5,530 bases of DNA from CAG-791 sp963657295. Its GTDB lineage: Bacteria; Bacillota; Clostridia; Lachnospirales; Lachnospiraceae. Position 1 is the stretch's first letter. Each line of letters starts with the position of its first letter. The notes under the pieces are model-generated. The model had not been told where the DNA came from. It was given only the letters and a program-made list of their open reading frames with translations, and ran no database searches. The DNA lies in the NCBI GenBank assembly GCA_963657295.1, contig CAVKMX010000142.1, positions 1 to 5,530 on the forward strand. Direction: 5' to 3'. Made by a program: the position numbers and the translations under genes. Shown piece by piece: positions 1-5,530 of the stretch.

Positions 1-147
1 AGCACCGAGGCCTCGCAAGGCCCCCGGACTGGACATTCTCCGCCACCCTGTCGCCTGGCGGGCGAACGAACTGTAACCTCTGCCGTGCTGCACCGCACAC
101 AAGCGCTGCCGGATGTCCCTGCGCCTGCGCACGTACACGTGCACTTT
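1..147. other. Region downstream of galT, no supported gene
   Basis: After the galT TAG the sequence holds an imperfect palindrome GCACGT-AC-ACGTGC (129-142) and a 10-bp palindrome CGAGGCCTCG (6-15), but neither is followed by a T-run on either strand, so no intrinsic terminator can be called. Short open frames enter from the window edge on both strands (see rejected items), but neither is long enough to identify. Confidence 0.4.
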
Positions 148-1719
148 CTACAGTGCCTCTGTGAACCGCAGGAAGGCCGCGCGTCCCTCCTCCGTATCCT
201 TGTAGACGCCGGCATCCTCCAGAACCCTTGCGAACACCTGTCCGATCTCATCCTCCAGGATTTTCTGCAGCTGCTCTCCCGCAGCCTGCAGGGCCTCAGG
301 TCCTTCCGCCGCGGCGGCCGCGATGTTCTCCGGCTGATACTCCGGATGGCGCTTCAGAATTTCACCGGCCCATTCCGCATGCGGTGCCGTCGTCTCACAG
401 GCGGCCGGATCCTCTCCCTTCAGGATCATGGTCTTCAGCAGCTCCATCTCCTTCAGAAGACGTGCCGGCAGAACCGCAAGGCCCATGACCTCGATCAGTC
501 CGATGTTTTCCTTCTTAATATGATGGAGATCCTGATGCGGATGGAAAATTCCCAGCGGATATTCCTCCGTGGTGCGGTTGTTGCGCAGCACCAGATCCAG
601 CTCATACCGTCCGTCCCGCATTCTCGCGATGGGCGTAACCGTGTTGTGCGGCGTCCCGTCCGTCTCTGCCAGAATGTCCGCAGAGGGATCGCTGTATCCT
701 CTCCATACCTCCAGGATCCGGTCGGCCAGACGGATCAGTCTCTCCGGGTCACTGCTGTCCAGGCGCAGCACCGACAGCGGCCACTCCACGATGCCGGCGT
801 CCACATCCTCAAAGCCCCTGATCACCACCTTCTGCCGGATCCCCGCGCGCTCCATGGCAAAGGTATACCGTCCTCCCTGGAAATGCTCATGCATGAGAAT
901 CGAGCCCCCCACGATGGGAAGATCCGCATTCGAGCCGATGGTGTAATGCGGGAACTGCTGCAGGAACTGCAGCAGGCGCACAAAGGTATCGTGCTCAATC
1001 TTCATCGGGATGTGCTCGCCGGAGAGCACAATGCAGTGCTCGTTGTAATAGACATAAGGGCTGTACTGCATGTACCACTGCTTGCCAGCCAGCTCCAGCG
1101 GAATCAGGCGGATGGTCTGCCTGGCCGGGTGGTCAAGGCGTCCTGCATATCCCATGTTCTGCGGGCACAGGAGACACTTCGGATATTTCTCCTGCCGGTT
1201 CTGCAGGGCCGCCGCGATGGCCTTCGGATCCTTCTCCGGCTTGGAGAGATTGATGGTGATGTCCAGCTCTCCGTAGCGGGTCTTCGTCACCCACTTGCGG
1301 TCCTTCCGGATCCGGTAGGTCCGGATATAATCGCTGTCGCAGGAGAGACGGTAGAAATAATCCGTGGCGGCCTCCGGGCTCTTCGCATACTCCTCGCGGA
1401 AAACACGCAGCACCTCCGAGGGGCGCGGCGTGATGCAGCTCATGAGTCTCGTATCGAACAGATCCCGGCTGGCAATTCCGTCCTCGATCACGCCGCGCGC
1501 CGCGGCATCCTTCAGGAGAAAGGCCAGAATCTCCTCCAGACAGGGCACCTCTCCCTCTTCCGGAAGCTCTCCCTGTCCGAAGTCCGGGGAAGGCTCGGCC
1601 TTCATTTCATCCATCAGAAGATTCCCGGCATAATACCGATCCTCCGGTCCGATCAGCCCCCGGTAAATTCCGTAGGCGGTCAGTGCCAGAACTCCGTCCT
1701 GTGTTGTCTGCAGCTGCAT
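148..1719 (-). CDS. galT: UDP-glucose--hexose-1-phosphate uridylyltransferase, class II (GalT)
   Basis: Leloir-pathway cytosolic enzyme that swaps UMP between UDP-glucose and galactose-1-phosphate, giving UDP-galactose and glucose-1-phosphate. The 523-residue length and sequence style fit the class II form typical of Firmicutes (about 490-520 residues), not the roughly 350-residue E. coli form. H277-E-H279-F-Q281 in a LMHEHFQGG context corresponds to the HxHxQ active site of the superfamily, with H279 expected to carry the uridylyl group. A second conserved stretch, IFHPHQDLHHIKKENIGLIEVMG, has H393, H395, H399 and H400. The N-terminal part contains the class II phrase GNLLMDEMKAEPSPDF. The ATG at 1719 has a strong purine-rich site (AAAGGGGG) 6 nt upstream. 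It follows the acyltransferase after 84 nt, the longest gap in the run, and ends in TAG. Galactose use with gene-regulated UDP-galactose supply for the surface glycan is inferred from position. The gene looks intact. Confidence 0.95.
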   Translation of the reverse strand: MQLQTTQDGVLALTAYGIYRGLIGPEDRYYAGNLLMDEMKAEPSPDFGQGELPEEGEVPCLEEILAFLLKDAAARGVIEDGIASRDLFDTRLMSCITPRPSEVLRVFREEYAKSPEAATDYFYRLSCDSDYIRTYRIRKDRKWVTKTRYGELDITINLSKPEKDPKAIAAALQNRQEKYPKCLLCPQNMGYAGRLDHPARQTIRLIPLELAGKQWYMQYSPYVYYNEHCIVLSGEHIPMKIEHDTFVRLLQFLQQFPHYTIGSNADLPIVGGSILMHEHFQGGRYTFAMERAGIRQKVVIRGFEDVDAGIVEWPLSVLRLDSSDPERLIRLADRILEVWRGYSDPSADILAETDGTPHNTVTPIARMRDGRYELDLVLRNNRTTEEYPLGIFHPHQDLHHIKKENIGLIEVMGLAVLPARLLKEMELLKTMILKGEDPAACETTAPHAEWAGEILKRHPEYQPENIAAAAAEGPEALQAAGEQLQKILEDEIGQVFARVLEDAGVYKDTEEGRAAFLRFTEAL

Positions 1720-1740
1720 AACAAACCCCCTTTCTCTTCC

Positions 1741-1755
1741 GGCGAGGACCTCGCC
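1741..1755. repeat. 15-nt palindrome in the gap before galT
   Basis: GGCGAGG-A-CCTCGCC is a perfect 7-bp inverted repeat around one base; as RNA it could form a 6-bp GC-rich stem with a 3-nt loop. It lies in the 84-nt space between the acyltransferase stop and the galT ribosome binding site. No T-run follows on the minus strand (GGAAGAGAAAGGGGG comes next), so it is not a standard intrinsic terminator. It could be an mRNA processing or stability element, or chance in GC-rich DNA. The rest of the gap shows no promoter that I can recognise. Confidence 0.4.
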
Positions 1756-1803
1756 CTCGTTTCTCCGTGTCCCGCGCTGTGTCCTGTCTCTGCTCCTGCC
1801 ACG

Positions 1804-2358
1804 TCACCGGCTGCCCGCCGGATCGGTCTCCTTCCGGTGCACCGCCTCATGGGCCGGCACGCCCACCAGATGTGCTCCCTTCGTCAGGCAGCTGTGATTC
1901 ACCACGGCATTGGCTCCCACCTGAACGCCGTCCGCCAGCTCAATGTCACCGAACACCTTGGCGCCCGGTCCCAGATAGACATTGTCGCCGATGCGGGGCG
2001 GACGGCCGCCGTTCGCCCCTACGCAGACTCCCGGATGGATGCGGCAGTTCCTTCCGATGGAGCTGCCGGCATTCACAATCACCGGTCCCAGGTGGGAAAT
2101 GGAGAAGCCCTCTCCCATGACGTTGAGCGGAATGGACAGCGCATACCTTGTCTGCAGCCGCAGGAGCCGCAGCAGACGGTAATGCCGATTCCATCTCCCG
2201 GCATTCACGGCGTATTCCGCAAGGCGCAGGAGCCGTGCATGGCGGTACAGAATCTGTCCCTCCGTCAGGCAGACGGGCAGCCGATAGTACCACCTCCACC
2301 CATAGGTCTCCTTTTCCAGCGCCAGCACGCGCTGCAATTCCTTCCTCGTGGTAATCAT
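1804..2358 (-). CDS. CysE-like left-handed beta-helix acyltransferase, probably polysaccharide O-acetyltransferase
   Basis: A 184-residue acetyl-CoA-dependent acyltransferase of the hexapeptide-repeat superfamily, close in architecture to serine acetyltransferase and likely to be labelled that way automatically. Residues 1-75 are a short helical, Arg/Leu-rich N-terminal region; hexapeptide coils run from about 78 to 169 (for example VIVNAG, SIGRNC, RIHPGV, GAKVFG, VQVGAN) and end in GVPAHEAV. H89 (SISHLGP) fits the first catalytic His of CysE. The second, in the RHP of CysE, appears to be Pro here (R-P-P-R-I-G at 119-124), and the N-terminal domain is shorter than in CysE, so cysteine synthesis is doubtful; O-acetylation of a sugar fits the neighbours better. 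The start chosen has GAGGG 6 nt upstream and gives the family-like opening MITTRKELQ. An ATG at 2418 would add 20 residues and overlap the glycosyltransferase by 43 nt; GAGGAG lies upstream of it too, but inside that gene's coding sequence. Confidence 0.85.
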   Translation of the reverse strand: MITTRKELQRVLALEKETYGWRWYYRLPVCLTEGQILYRHARLLRLAEYAVNAGRWNRHYRLLRLLRLQTRYALSIPLNVMGEGFSISHLGPVIVNAGSSIGRNCRIHPGVCVGANGGRPPRIGDNVYLGPGAKVFGDIELADGVQVGANAVVNHSCLTKGAHLVGVPAHEAVHRKETDPAGSR

Positions 2359-2364
2359 CCTCTG

Positions 2365-2369
2365 CCCTC
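2365..2369 (-). promoter_or_regulatory. Ribosome binding site favouring the shorter acyltransferase start
   Basis: GAGGG ends 6 nt before the ATG at 2358 and lies just after the glycosyltransferase TGA (2378-2376). It supports the 184-residue form. A GAGGAG upstream of the ATG at 2418 is part of the glycosyltransferase codons for Glu-Glu, so it is weaker evidence. Confidence 0.55.
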
Positions 2370-2375
2370 GAATCC

Positions 2376-3479
2376 TCACCGGCCTTCCAACGGCGCTGCA
2401 AGGAAGCTCTCGTACCATTTCACCAGCTCCTCGATGTCATATCCTGCCGCCGCGATACGCTCCCTCTGACAGCTCTGTTTCCCCGGATCCCTTTCTCCCG
2501 CAAGCTCCAGTGCGCGGCGTGCCCAGTTCTCCGGATCCTGCGCAATGGAAAGGCGTTCCGCCAGTCCCTCCGTCACAATGACATCCGGCGTAATGGTATC
2601 CGAGATCAGACAGGGAAGCCCTGCCGCCTGCGCCTCGATCAGGGTGAGCGGCAGGCCCTCGAATTTCGAAGGGAAAACAAGGACGTCCATCGCGGACATC
2701 CACGCCGCAACGTCCCGCCGGATCCCGGTGAGGATCACCCGCTCCTCCAGCCCAAGCCTTCGAATCTCCTCCTCGATCTGCGGCCGCAGCTCCCCATCCC
2801 CCAGGCAGACGCACACGGCTGCCGGATCCAGGTCCGCAATGCAGCGGAAGATCTGCAGGAGATATCCGTGATTTTTCGATGCGATGAAGTTCGCGACATG
2901 TCCGTAAACATGCCGCCCCTCCAGATGAAACTCCTCTCGGACCGCCGCTCCCTTTTCCGCCGAAAAGGCAAAGGCATCGAGATCGATGGCATTGTGCACA
3001 ACCCGGAAATCCTGCCGCCCGTACATCCACACGCCTGCCTTCTCCGAGCAGGCAAGGCGCACGTCCGCCGCGCGCCGCATCAGAATCCTGCCCATCCGGT
3101 GCAGCAGCTGCTGCGGATCCGTCTCGTTGTGGGAATGGCAGGCCGTCACTGCACCGCCGCGCTTTGCCGCCAGCAGCTGCGGCGCCGCCAGGGCATTCGC
3201 CGTATGCCGGATGACCACCGGATAATGGTTCTCCCGCACGATTTCCCGGATCCTCCGCAGATTGGCCAGCGGCTTCCTCGTCAGCCGCGGCAGCAGATAC
3301 ACCCGGCCGCCCAGAGCCTCGATCTCACCGCACAGATCGTTCTCCCCCTTTTCATGGACGATGAAATCAAACTGAAACCGCTCCCGGTCGATGTGCCGGT
3401 ACAGATTCATGATGAAGTTCTCCATGCCGCCGGGATACATTGCACCGACGATATGGAGCACACGGATCGGCTCACGCAT
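2376..3479 (-). CDS. Glycosyltransferase family 4 (GT-B fold), EpsF-like
   Basis: Predicted retaining glycosyltransferase that transfers a sugar from a nucleotide donor onto a lipid-linked or growing polysaccharide at the inner face of the membrane. The 367-residue protein has both GT-B halves. The N-terminal domain carries the GGME loop at 17-20 and HSHNE at 115-119. The C-terminal domain has FIASKNH at 198-204 (K202 probably contacts donor phosphate), LGDGE at 226-230, LTGIRRDV at 250-257 and the E-x7-E motif with E274 and E282 in FEGLPLTLIE. The SKNH, TGIRRDV and FPSKFEGLPL wording resembles EpsF-type exopolysaccharide enzymes. There is no signal peptide or clear membrane helix, as usual for peripheral GT4 enzymes. 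The ATG overlaps the preceding gene's stop by 8 nt, with AGGTGG about 7 nt upstream. Length is typical and the gene appears intact. Donor and acceptor cannot be predicted; the uronic acid made by the dehydrogenase in the same run is one candidate donor product. Confidence 0.9.
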   Translation of the reverse strand: MREPIRVLHIVGAMYPGGMENFIMNLYRHIDRERFQFDFIVHEKGENDLCGEIEALGGRVYLLPRLTRKPLANLRRIREIVRENHYPVVIRHTANALAAPQLLAAKRGGAVTACHSHNETDPQQLLHRMGRILMRRAADVRLACSEKAGVWMYGRQDFRVVHNAIDLDAFAFSAEKGAAVREEFHLEGRHVYGHVANFIASKNHGYLLQIFRCIADLDPAAVCVCLGDGELRPQIEEEIRRLGLEERVILTGIRRDVAAWMSAMDVLVFPSKFEGLPLTLIEAQAAGLPCLISDTITPDVIVTEGLAERLSIAQDPENWARRALELAGERDPGKQSCQRERIAAAGYDIEELVKWYESFLAAPLEGR

Positions 3480-4038
3480 GATCTTCCCACCTGCCTGTTT
3501 CCTCCTGCGAACAGGAATCCGCTCCGCCCTCTGCCGCGGTCCCGGTGCTCTCCCGCTGTCCGCGGGTGCACTGCTCCGTTCCCGCCGGCCGGCCGCTCTC
3601 CTCTGCGCCGCAGGCCTCCACCCGCAGCAGCACCTTCCGTCTCTGCAGCGGCTCCCCGGCCTCTCCCCTGGAATACAGCGCGTACACCGCCTCCAGCTCC
3701 AGCAGGTCCTCCCGCTCTACCAGCGACAGGCTCGAGGCCTCCAGCTCCAGCTCCAGCCGCCCCGCCGGGGTATCGTACACGGCAAGGCTCCGCCTCCTGC
3801 GCAGCATCTCCAGCTGCAGGGACAGCGCACCCTTCCGGCGGATCCCCAGATAGCCCGGGCCGAACTTCATGATGTTCTGTATCGTCCCGCCGTTTTCGGG
3901 AGCCTCCTCTTCGTAGGATACAAAATGGTGCCCGCTGCGGAAGATATACTTCCCGCGGGCACTCGATGAAACCGGCTCCGCCCAGGAGCCGTCCATATTT
4001 TCAAAACCTCTGACCGTAATCCGGACCTCTTTCGTCAT
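3472..4038 (-). CDS. DUF1934 family (YwiB-like) beta-barrel protein with a polar C-terminal tail
   Basis: A 188-residue protein whose first 142 residues match the DUF1934 pattern: an opening strand (MTKEVRITVRG), GKYIF at 29-33, SYEEE at 41-45, a T-x-N-x-x-K-F stretch at 52-59, an IRRKG turn at 66-70, VYDTPAGRLEL at 88-97 and a final strand at 134-141. The family, named after B. subtilis YwiB, is a small calycin-like cytosolic barrel of unknown function. No signal peptide or membrane segment is visible. Family members usually end near residue 140; here about 46 further residues rich in Gly, Glu, Ser and Thr follow and look disordered. The ATG has AAGGA 5 nt upstream. It begins 24 nt after the dehydrogenase stop, and its TGA overlaps the glycosyltransferase start by 8 nt (ATGCGTGA), which suggests translational coupling. 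The domain is clear from the motifs; any role in glycan synthesis is guilt by association only. Confidence 0.85.
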   Translation of the reverse strand: MTKEVRITVRGFENMDGSWAEPVSSSARGKYIFRSGHHFVSYEEEAPENGGTIQNIMKFGPGYLGIRRKGALSLQLEMLRRRRSLAVYDTPAGRLELELEASSLSLVEREDLLELEAVYALYSRGEAGEPLQRRKVLLRVEACGAEESGRPAGTEQCTRGQRESTGTAAEGGADSCSQEETGRWEDHA

Positions 4039-4062
4039 CCCTATCCTTCCATCGCGGTGCTC

Positions 4063-5379
4063 TTACAGCCTCCAGTAATCCCACGCCGGTGCCGGATACT
4101 GCTCCTTCTCAAAGATGCCCTTGAGATCCATGAGAACCTTTGTCGCATTCGCCGTGTGGAAGAAGGACGCGAGCTGCTCCGGCGAAAAGTTCTCGAACTC
4201 CGTATGCTTCACAGCGATCAGAACCGCATCCATGTTCCTGACATCCTCCATGGTACGGAAGGTAATGCCGTAGAGCTTTTTCGCCTCCTCGGCATCGGCC
4301 TGCGGATCCACCACCATCGGCGTGATGCCGTATTCCTGCAGCTCGCGGTAAATGTCAATCACCTTGGAGTTGCGCGTATCCGGGCAGTTCTCCTTGAAGG
4401 TGAAGCCCAGGATGGCCACCCTGGCATTCTTCACCGGCAGGTCGTTGCGGATGAGGAGCTTCACCAGGCTCTCCGCGCAATACTTGCCCATGTCGTCGTT
4501 GATGCGCCGCCCGGAGAGAATGATCTGCGAATGATAGCCGAACTGCTCTGCACGGTAAGTCAGATAATAGGGATCAATGCCGATGCAGTGTCCGCCCACC
4601 AGTCCCGGCCGGAAGTTCAGGAAGTTCCACTTGGTTCCTGCCGCCTCCAGCACCGACTTCGTGTCGATGCCCATCCGATGGAAAATCATGGACAGCTCGT
4701 TCATAAACGCGATGTTGATGTCGCGCTGGCTGTTCTCAATGACCTTGGCCGCCTCCGCCACCTGAATGGACGGCGCGCGGTGAACTCCCGCATCCACCAC
4801 CAGCTCATACACCCTTGCAACGGTATCCAGCGTCTCCTCGTCCATGCCGGAGACAATCTTCGTGATGGTATTCAGACGGTGTACCTTATCGCCCGGATTG
4901 ATGCGCTCCGGTGAATAGCCGATCTTCCAGTCCCGCCCGCAGACGAGCCCCGACTCCTTCTCAATGATGGGAACACAGGTCTCCTCTGTTACGCCGGGAT
5001 ACACCGTCGATTCGAAAACGACCACGGTCCCCTTCGTAAGATTCTGCCCGACGAACCGGCTCGCACCCTCCAGCGGTGTAAGGTCCGGCGTGTGATCGCT
5101 GTTGACGGGAGTCGGCACCGCCACGATGATAAAGCTCGCCTCCCGGAGGCGGGCAGGATCCGCGGTAAAATCGACGGTGGTCTCCTTCACGGCCTCATCG
5201 CCCACCTCATTGGTGGGATCGATGCCCTCTCTGTATTTTGCAATCTTCTCTTTGTTGAAATCAAAACCGATGACGTCCAGCTTTTTGGCAAATGCGACGG
5301 CAATGGGCATTCCCACATAGCCGAGGCCCACCAGCGCCAGCTTCTCTTCCCTCTTGACCAGCTTCTCGTATAAATCCAT
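4063..5379 (-). CDS. Nucleotide-sugar dehydrogenase, WbpO/TviB/CapL type (UDP-N-acetylhexosamine 6-dehydrogenase)
   Basis: Predicted cytosolic NAD-dependent enzyme that oxidises C6 of a UDP-N-acetylhexosamine (GalNAc or GlcNAc) to the uronic acid, a precursor for acidic capsule or exopolysaccharide. The 438-residue protein has the three expected domains: an N-terminal Rossmann domain with GLGYVG at 18-23 and STVYPG at 124-129, a central domain at about 205-295, and a C-terminal UDP-binding domain at about 320-430 opening with ILGFTFKENCPDTRNSK. By family analogy K212 and N216 (in EAAKVIEN) and C265 (in GGHCIGIDPYYL) are catalytic. The GGHCIGIDPYYL form resembles WbpO/TviB rather than WecC, but the epimer used cannot be read from sequence. 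The ATG at 5379 is preferred because GGAGAG lies 5 nt upstream and the fold starts soon after. A GTG at 5436 would add 19 residues but sits almost at the predicted transcription start. It is the first gene of the run. Length is normal for the family. Confidence 0.92.
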   Translation of the reverse strand: MDLYEKLVKREEKLALVGLGYVGMPIAVAFAKKLDVIGFDFNKEKIAKYREGIDPTNEVGDEAVKETTVDFTADPARLREASFIIVAVPTPVNSDHTPDLTPLEGASRFVGQNLTKGTVVVFESTVYPGVTEETCVPIIEKESGLVCGRDWKIGYSPERINPGDKVHRLNTITKIVSGMDEETLDTVARVYELVVDAGVHRAPSIQVAEAAKVIENSQRDINIAFMNELSMIFHRMGIDTKSVLEAAGTKWNFLNFRPGLVGGHCIGIDPYYLTYRAEQFGYHSQIILSGRRINDDMGKYCAESLVKLLIRNDLPVKNARVAILGFTFKENCPDTRNSKVIDIYRELQEYGITPMVVDPQADAEEAKKLYGITFRTMEDVRNMDAVLIAVKHTEFENFSPEQLASFFHTANATKVLMDLKGIFEKEQYPAPAWDYWRL

Positions 5380-5384
5380 CTGCT

Positions 5385-5390
5385 CTCTCC
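5385..5390 (-). promoter_or_regulatory. Ribosome binding site deciding the dehydrogenase start
   Basis: GGAGAG ends 5 nt before the ATG at 5379. The alternative GTG at 5436 has no comparable site and would be essentially leaderless given the promoter at 5445-5453, so this site fixes the shorter start. Confidence 0.7.
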
Positions 5391-5444
5391 GTATTCCCGG
5401 CACGGCTGTCTCAGAAACAGCGGCGCCAATCTTCACACACCGCC

Positions 5445-5473
5445 ATTATAGCACCGCCGCCGTCAGAAAACAG
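5445..5473 (-). promoter_or_regulatory. Extended -10 sigma-A-type promoter for the operon
   Basis: On the minus strand TATAAT occupies 5450-5445 and is preceded by TGC at 5453-5451, giving a perfect TGnTATAAT extended -10. The hexamer 17 nt upstream, CTGTTT at 5473-5468, is a poor -35, which extended -10 promoters tolerate. Transcription would start near 5438, giving a leader of about 58 nt before the dehydrogenase ATG. It is the only consensus-quality promoter noticed in the window, so it probably drives all five genes. No operator repeat or riboswitch was recognised around it. Confidence 0.7.
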
Positions 5474-5530
5474 CAGCTCCGCCGCCGCACGCGGTCCCCC
5501 TGCCGGCTCCTTAGGTTACTGTACAGACGC

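Noticed and set aside
1..36. Possible start of a further minus-strand gene (ATG at 36, reading MSSPGALRGLGA)
   Set aside because: Only 12 codons are visible, the upstream purines are poorly placed, and the residues suggest no family.
2..76. Possible C-terminal end of a plus-strand gene (25 codons open from the window edge, TAA at 74-76)
   Set aside because: Too short to recognise and no terminator between it and galT. It could be real, converging on galT, but cannot be supported from this window.
129..142. Inverted repeat GCACGT-AC-ACGTGC just after the galT stop as a terminator
   Set aside because: The loop would be only two bases at full pairing, and the minus-strand sequence after it is GC-rich with no T-run.
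1607..1807. A 66-codon minus-strand frame spanning the gap before galT
   Set aside because: It overlaps the galT start in another frame, is highly charged with no motif, and galT has its own strong ribosome site inside it.
85..2469. A 794-codon open frame on the plus strand, opposite galT, the acyltransferase and part of the glycosyltransferase
   Set aside because: Its codons lie exactly opposite the codons of galT and the acyltransferase (same register). In that register a plus-strand stop needs TTA, CTA or TCA on the minus strand, codons that this GC-rich genome avoids. The translation is Arg/Leu/His/Pro-rich with no family motif, while the minus-strand proteins have clear active sites.
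3690..3762. Repetitive CAGCTC units
   Set aside because: They encode alternating Glu/Leu in the DUF1934 protein (LELELE and LLELE strands) and reflect codon bias plus beta-strand composition, not a distinct repeat element.
2868..3872. A 334-codon plus-strand open frame opposite the glycosyltransferase and DUF1934 genes
   Set aside because: Over the glycosyltransferase it is in direct antisense register, and its far end is low-complexity Pro/Ala/Ser. No recognisable domain and no promoter.
4057..4914. A 285-codon plus-strand open frame opposite the dehydrogenase
   Set aside because: Same antisense-register effect; the minus-strand protein is a textbook nucleotide-sugar dehydrogenase.

Overview
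The window holds five genes, all on the minus strand, in one compact run. Read in the direction of transcription (high to low coordinates) they are: a nucleotide-sugar dehydrogenase of the WbpO/TviB type, a DUF1934 (YwiB-like) protein, an EpsF-like family 4 glycosyltransferase, a CysE-like left-handed beta-helix acyltransferase, and a class II galactose-1-phosphate uridylyltransferase (galT). The DNA is GC-rich throughout. The class II GalT and the DUF1934 protein, both mainly Firmicutes families, together with AGGAGG-like ribosome binding sites, point to a GC-rich member of the Clostridia, perhaps a Lachnospirales gut bacterium. This placement is an inference.

Layout: bases 5437-5530 are an upstream region with a consensus extended -10 promoter (TGCTATAAT on the minus strand). 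The dehydrogenase (5379-4063) follows. A 24-nt gap leads to the DUF1934 gene (4038-3472), whose end overlaps the glycosyltransferase (3479-2376) by 8 nt. A 17-nt gap leads to the acyltransferase (2358-1804). An 84-nt gap containing a short inverted repeat leads to galT (1719-148). Bases 1-147 lie beyond galT, and no gene or convincing terminator can be supported there.

How the genes fit together: the dehydrogenase should make a UDP-N-acetylhexosaminuronic acid, the glycosyltransferase should move a sugar onto a growing glycan, the acyltransferase could decorate it, and GalT links galactose to the UDP-sugar pool. This looks like an edge of a capsule or exopolysaccharide locus, or a small cell-surface glycan operon. 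The DUF1934 gene is the only member without an obvious role. No RNA genes, mobile elements or CRISPR arrays were seen. The window looks like ordinary glycan metabolism. The points worth a second look are the acyltransferase's departure from the serine acetyltransferase active site, the DUF1934 gene coupled to a glycosyltransferase, and an excess of GGATCC.
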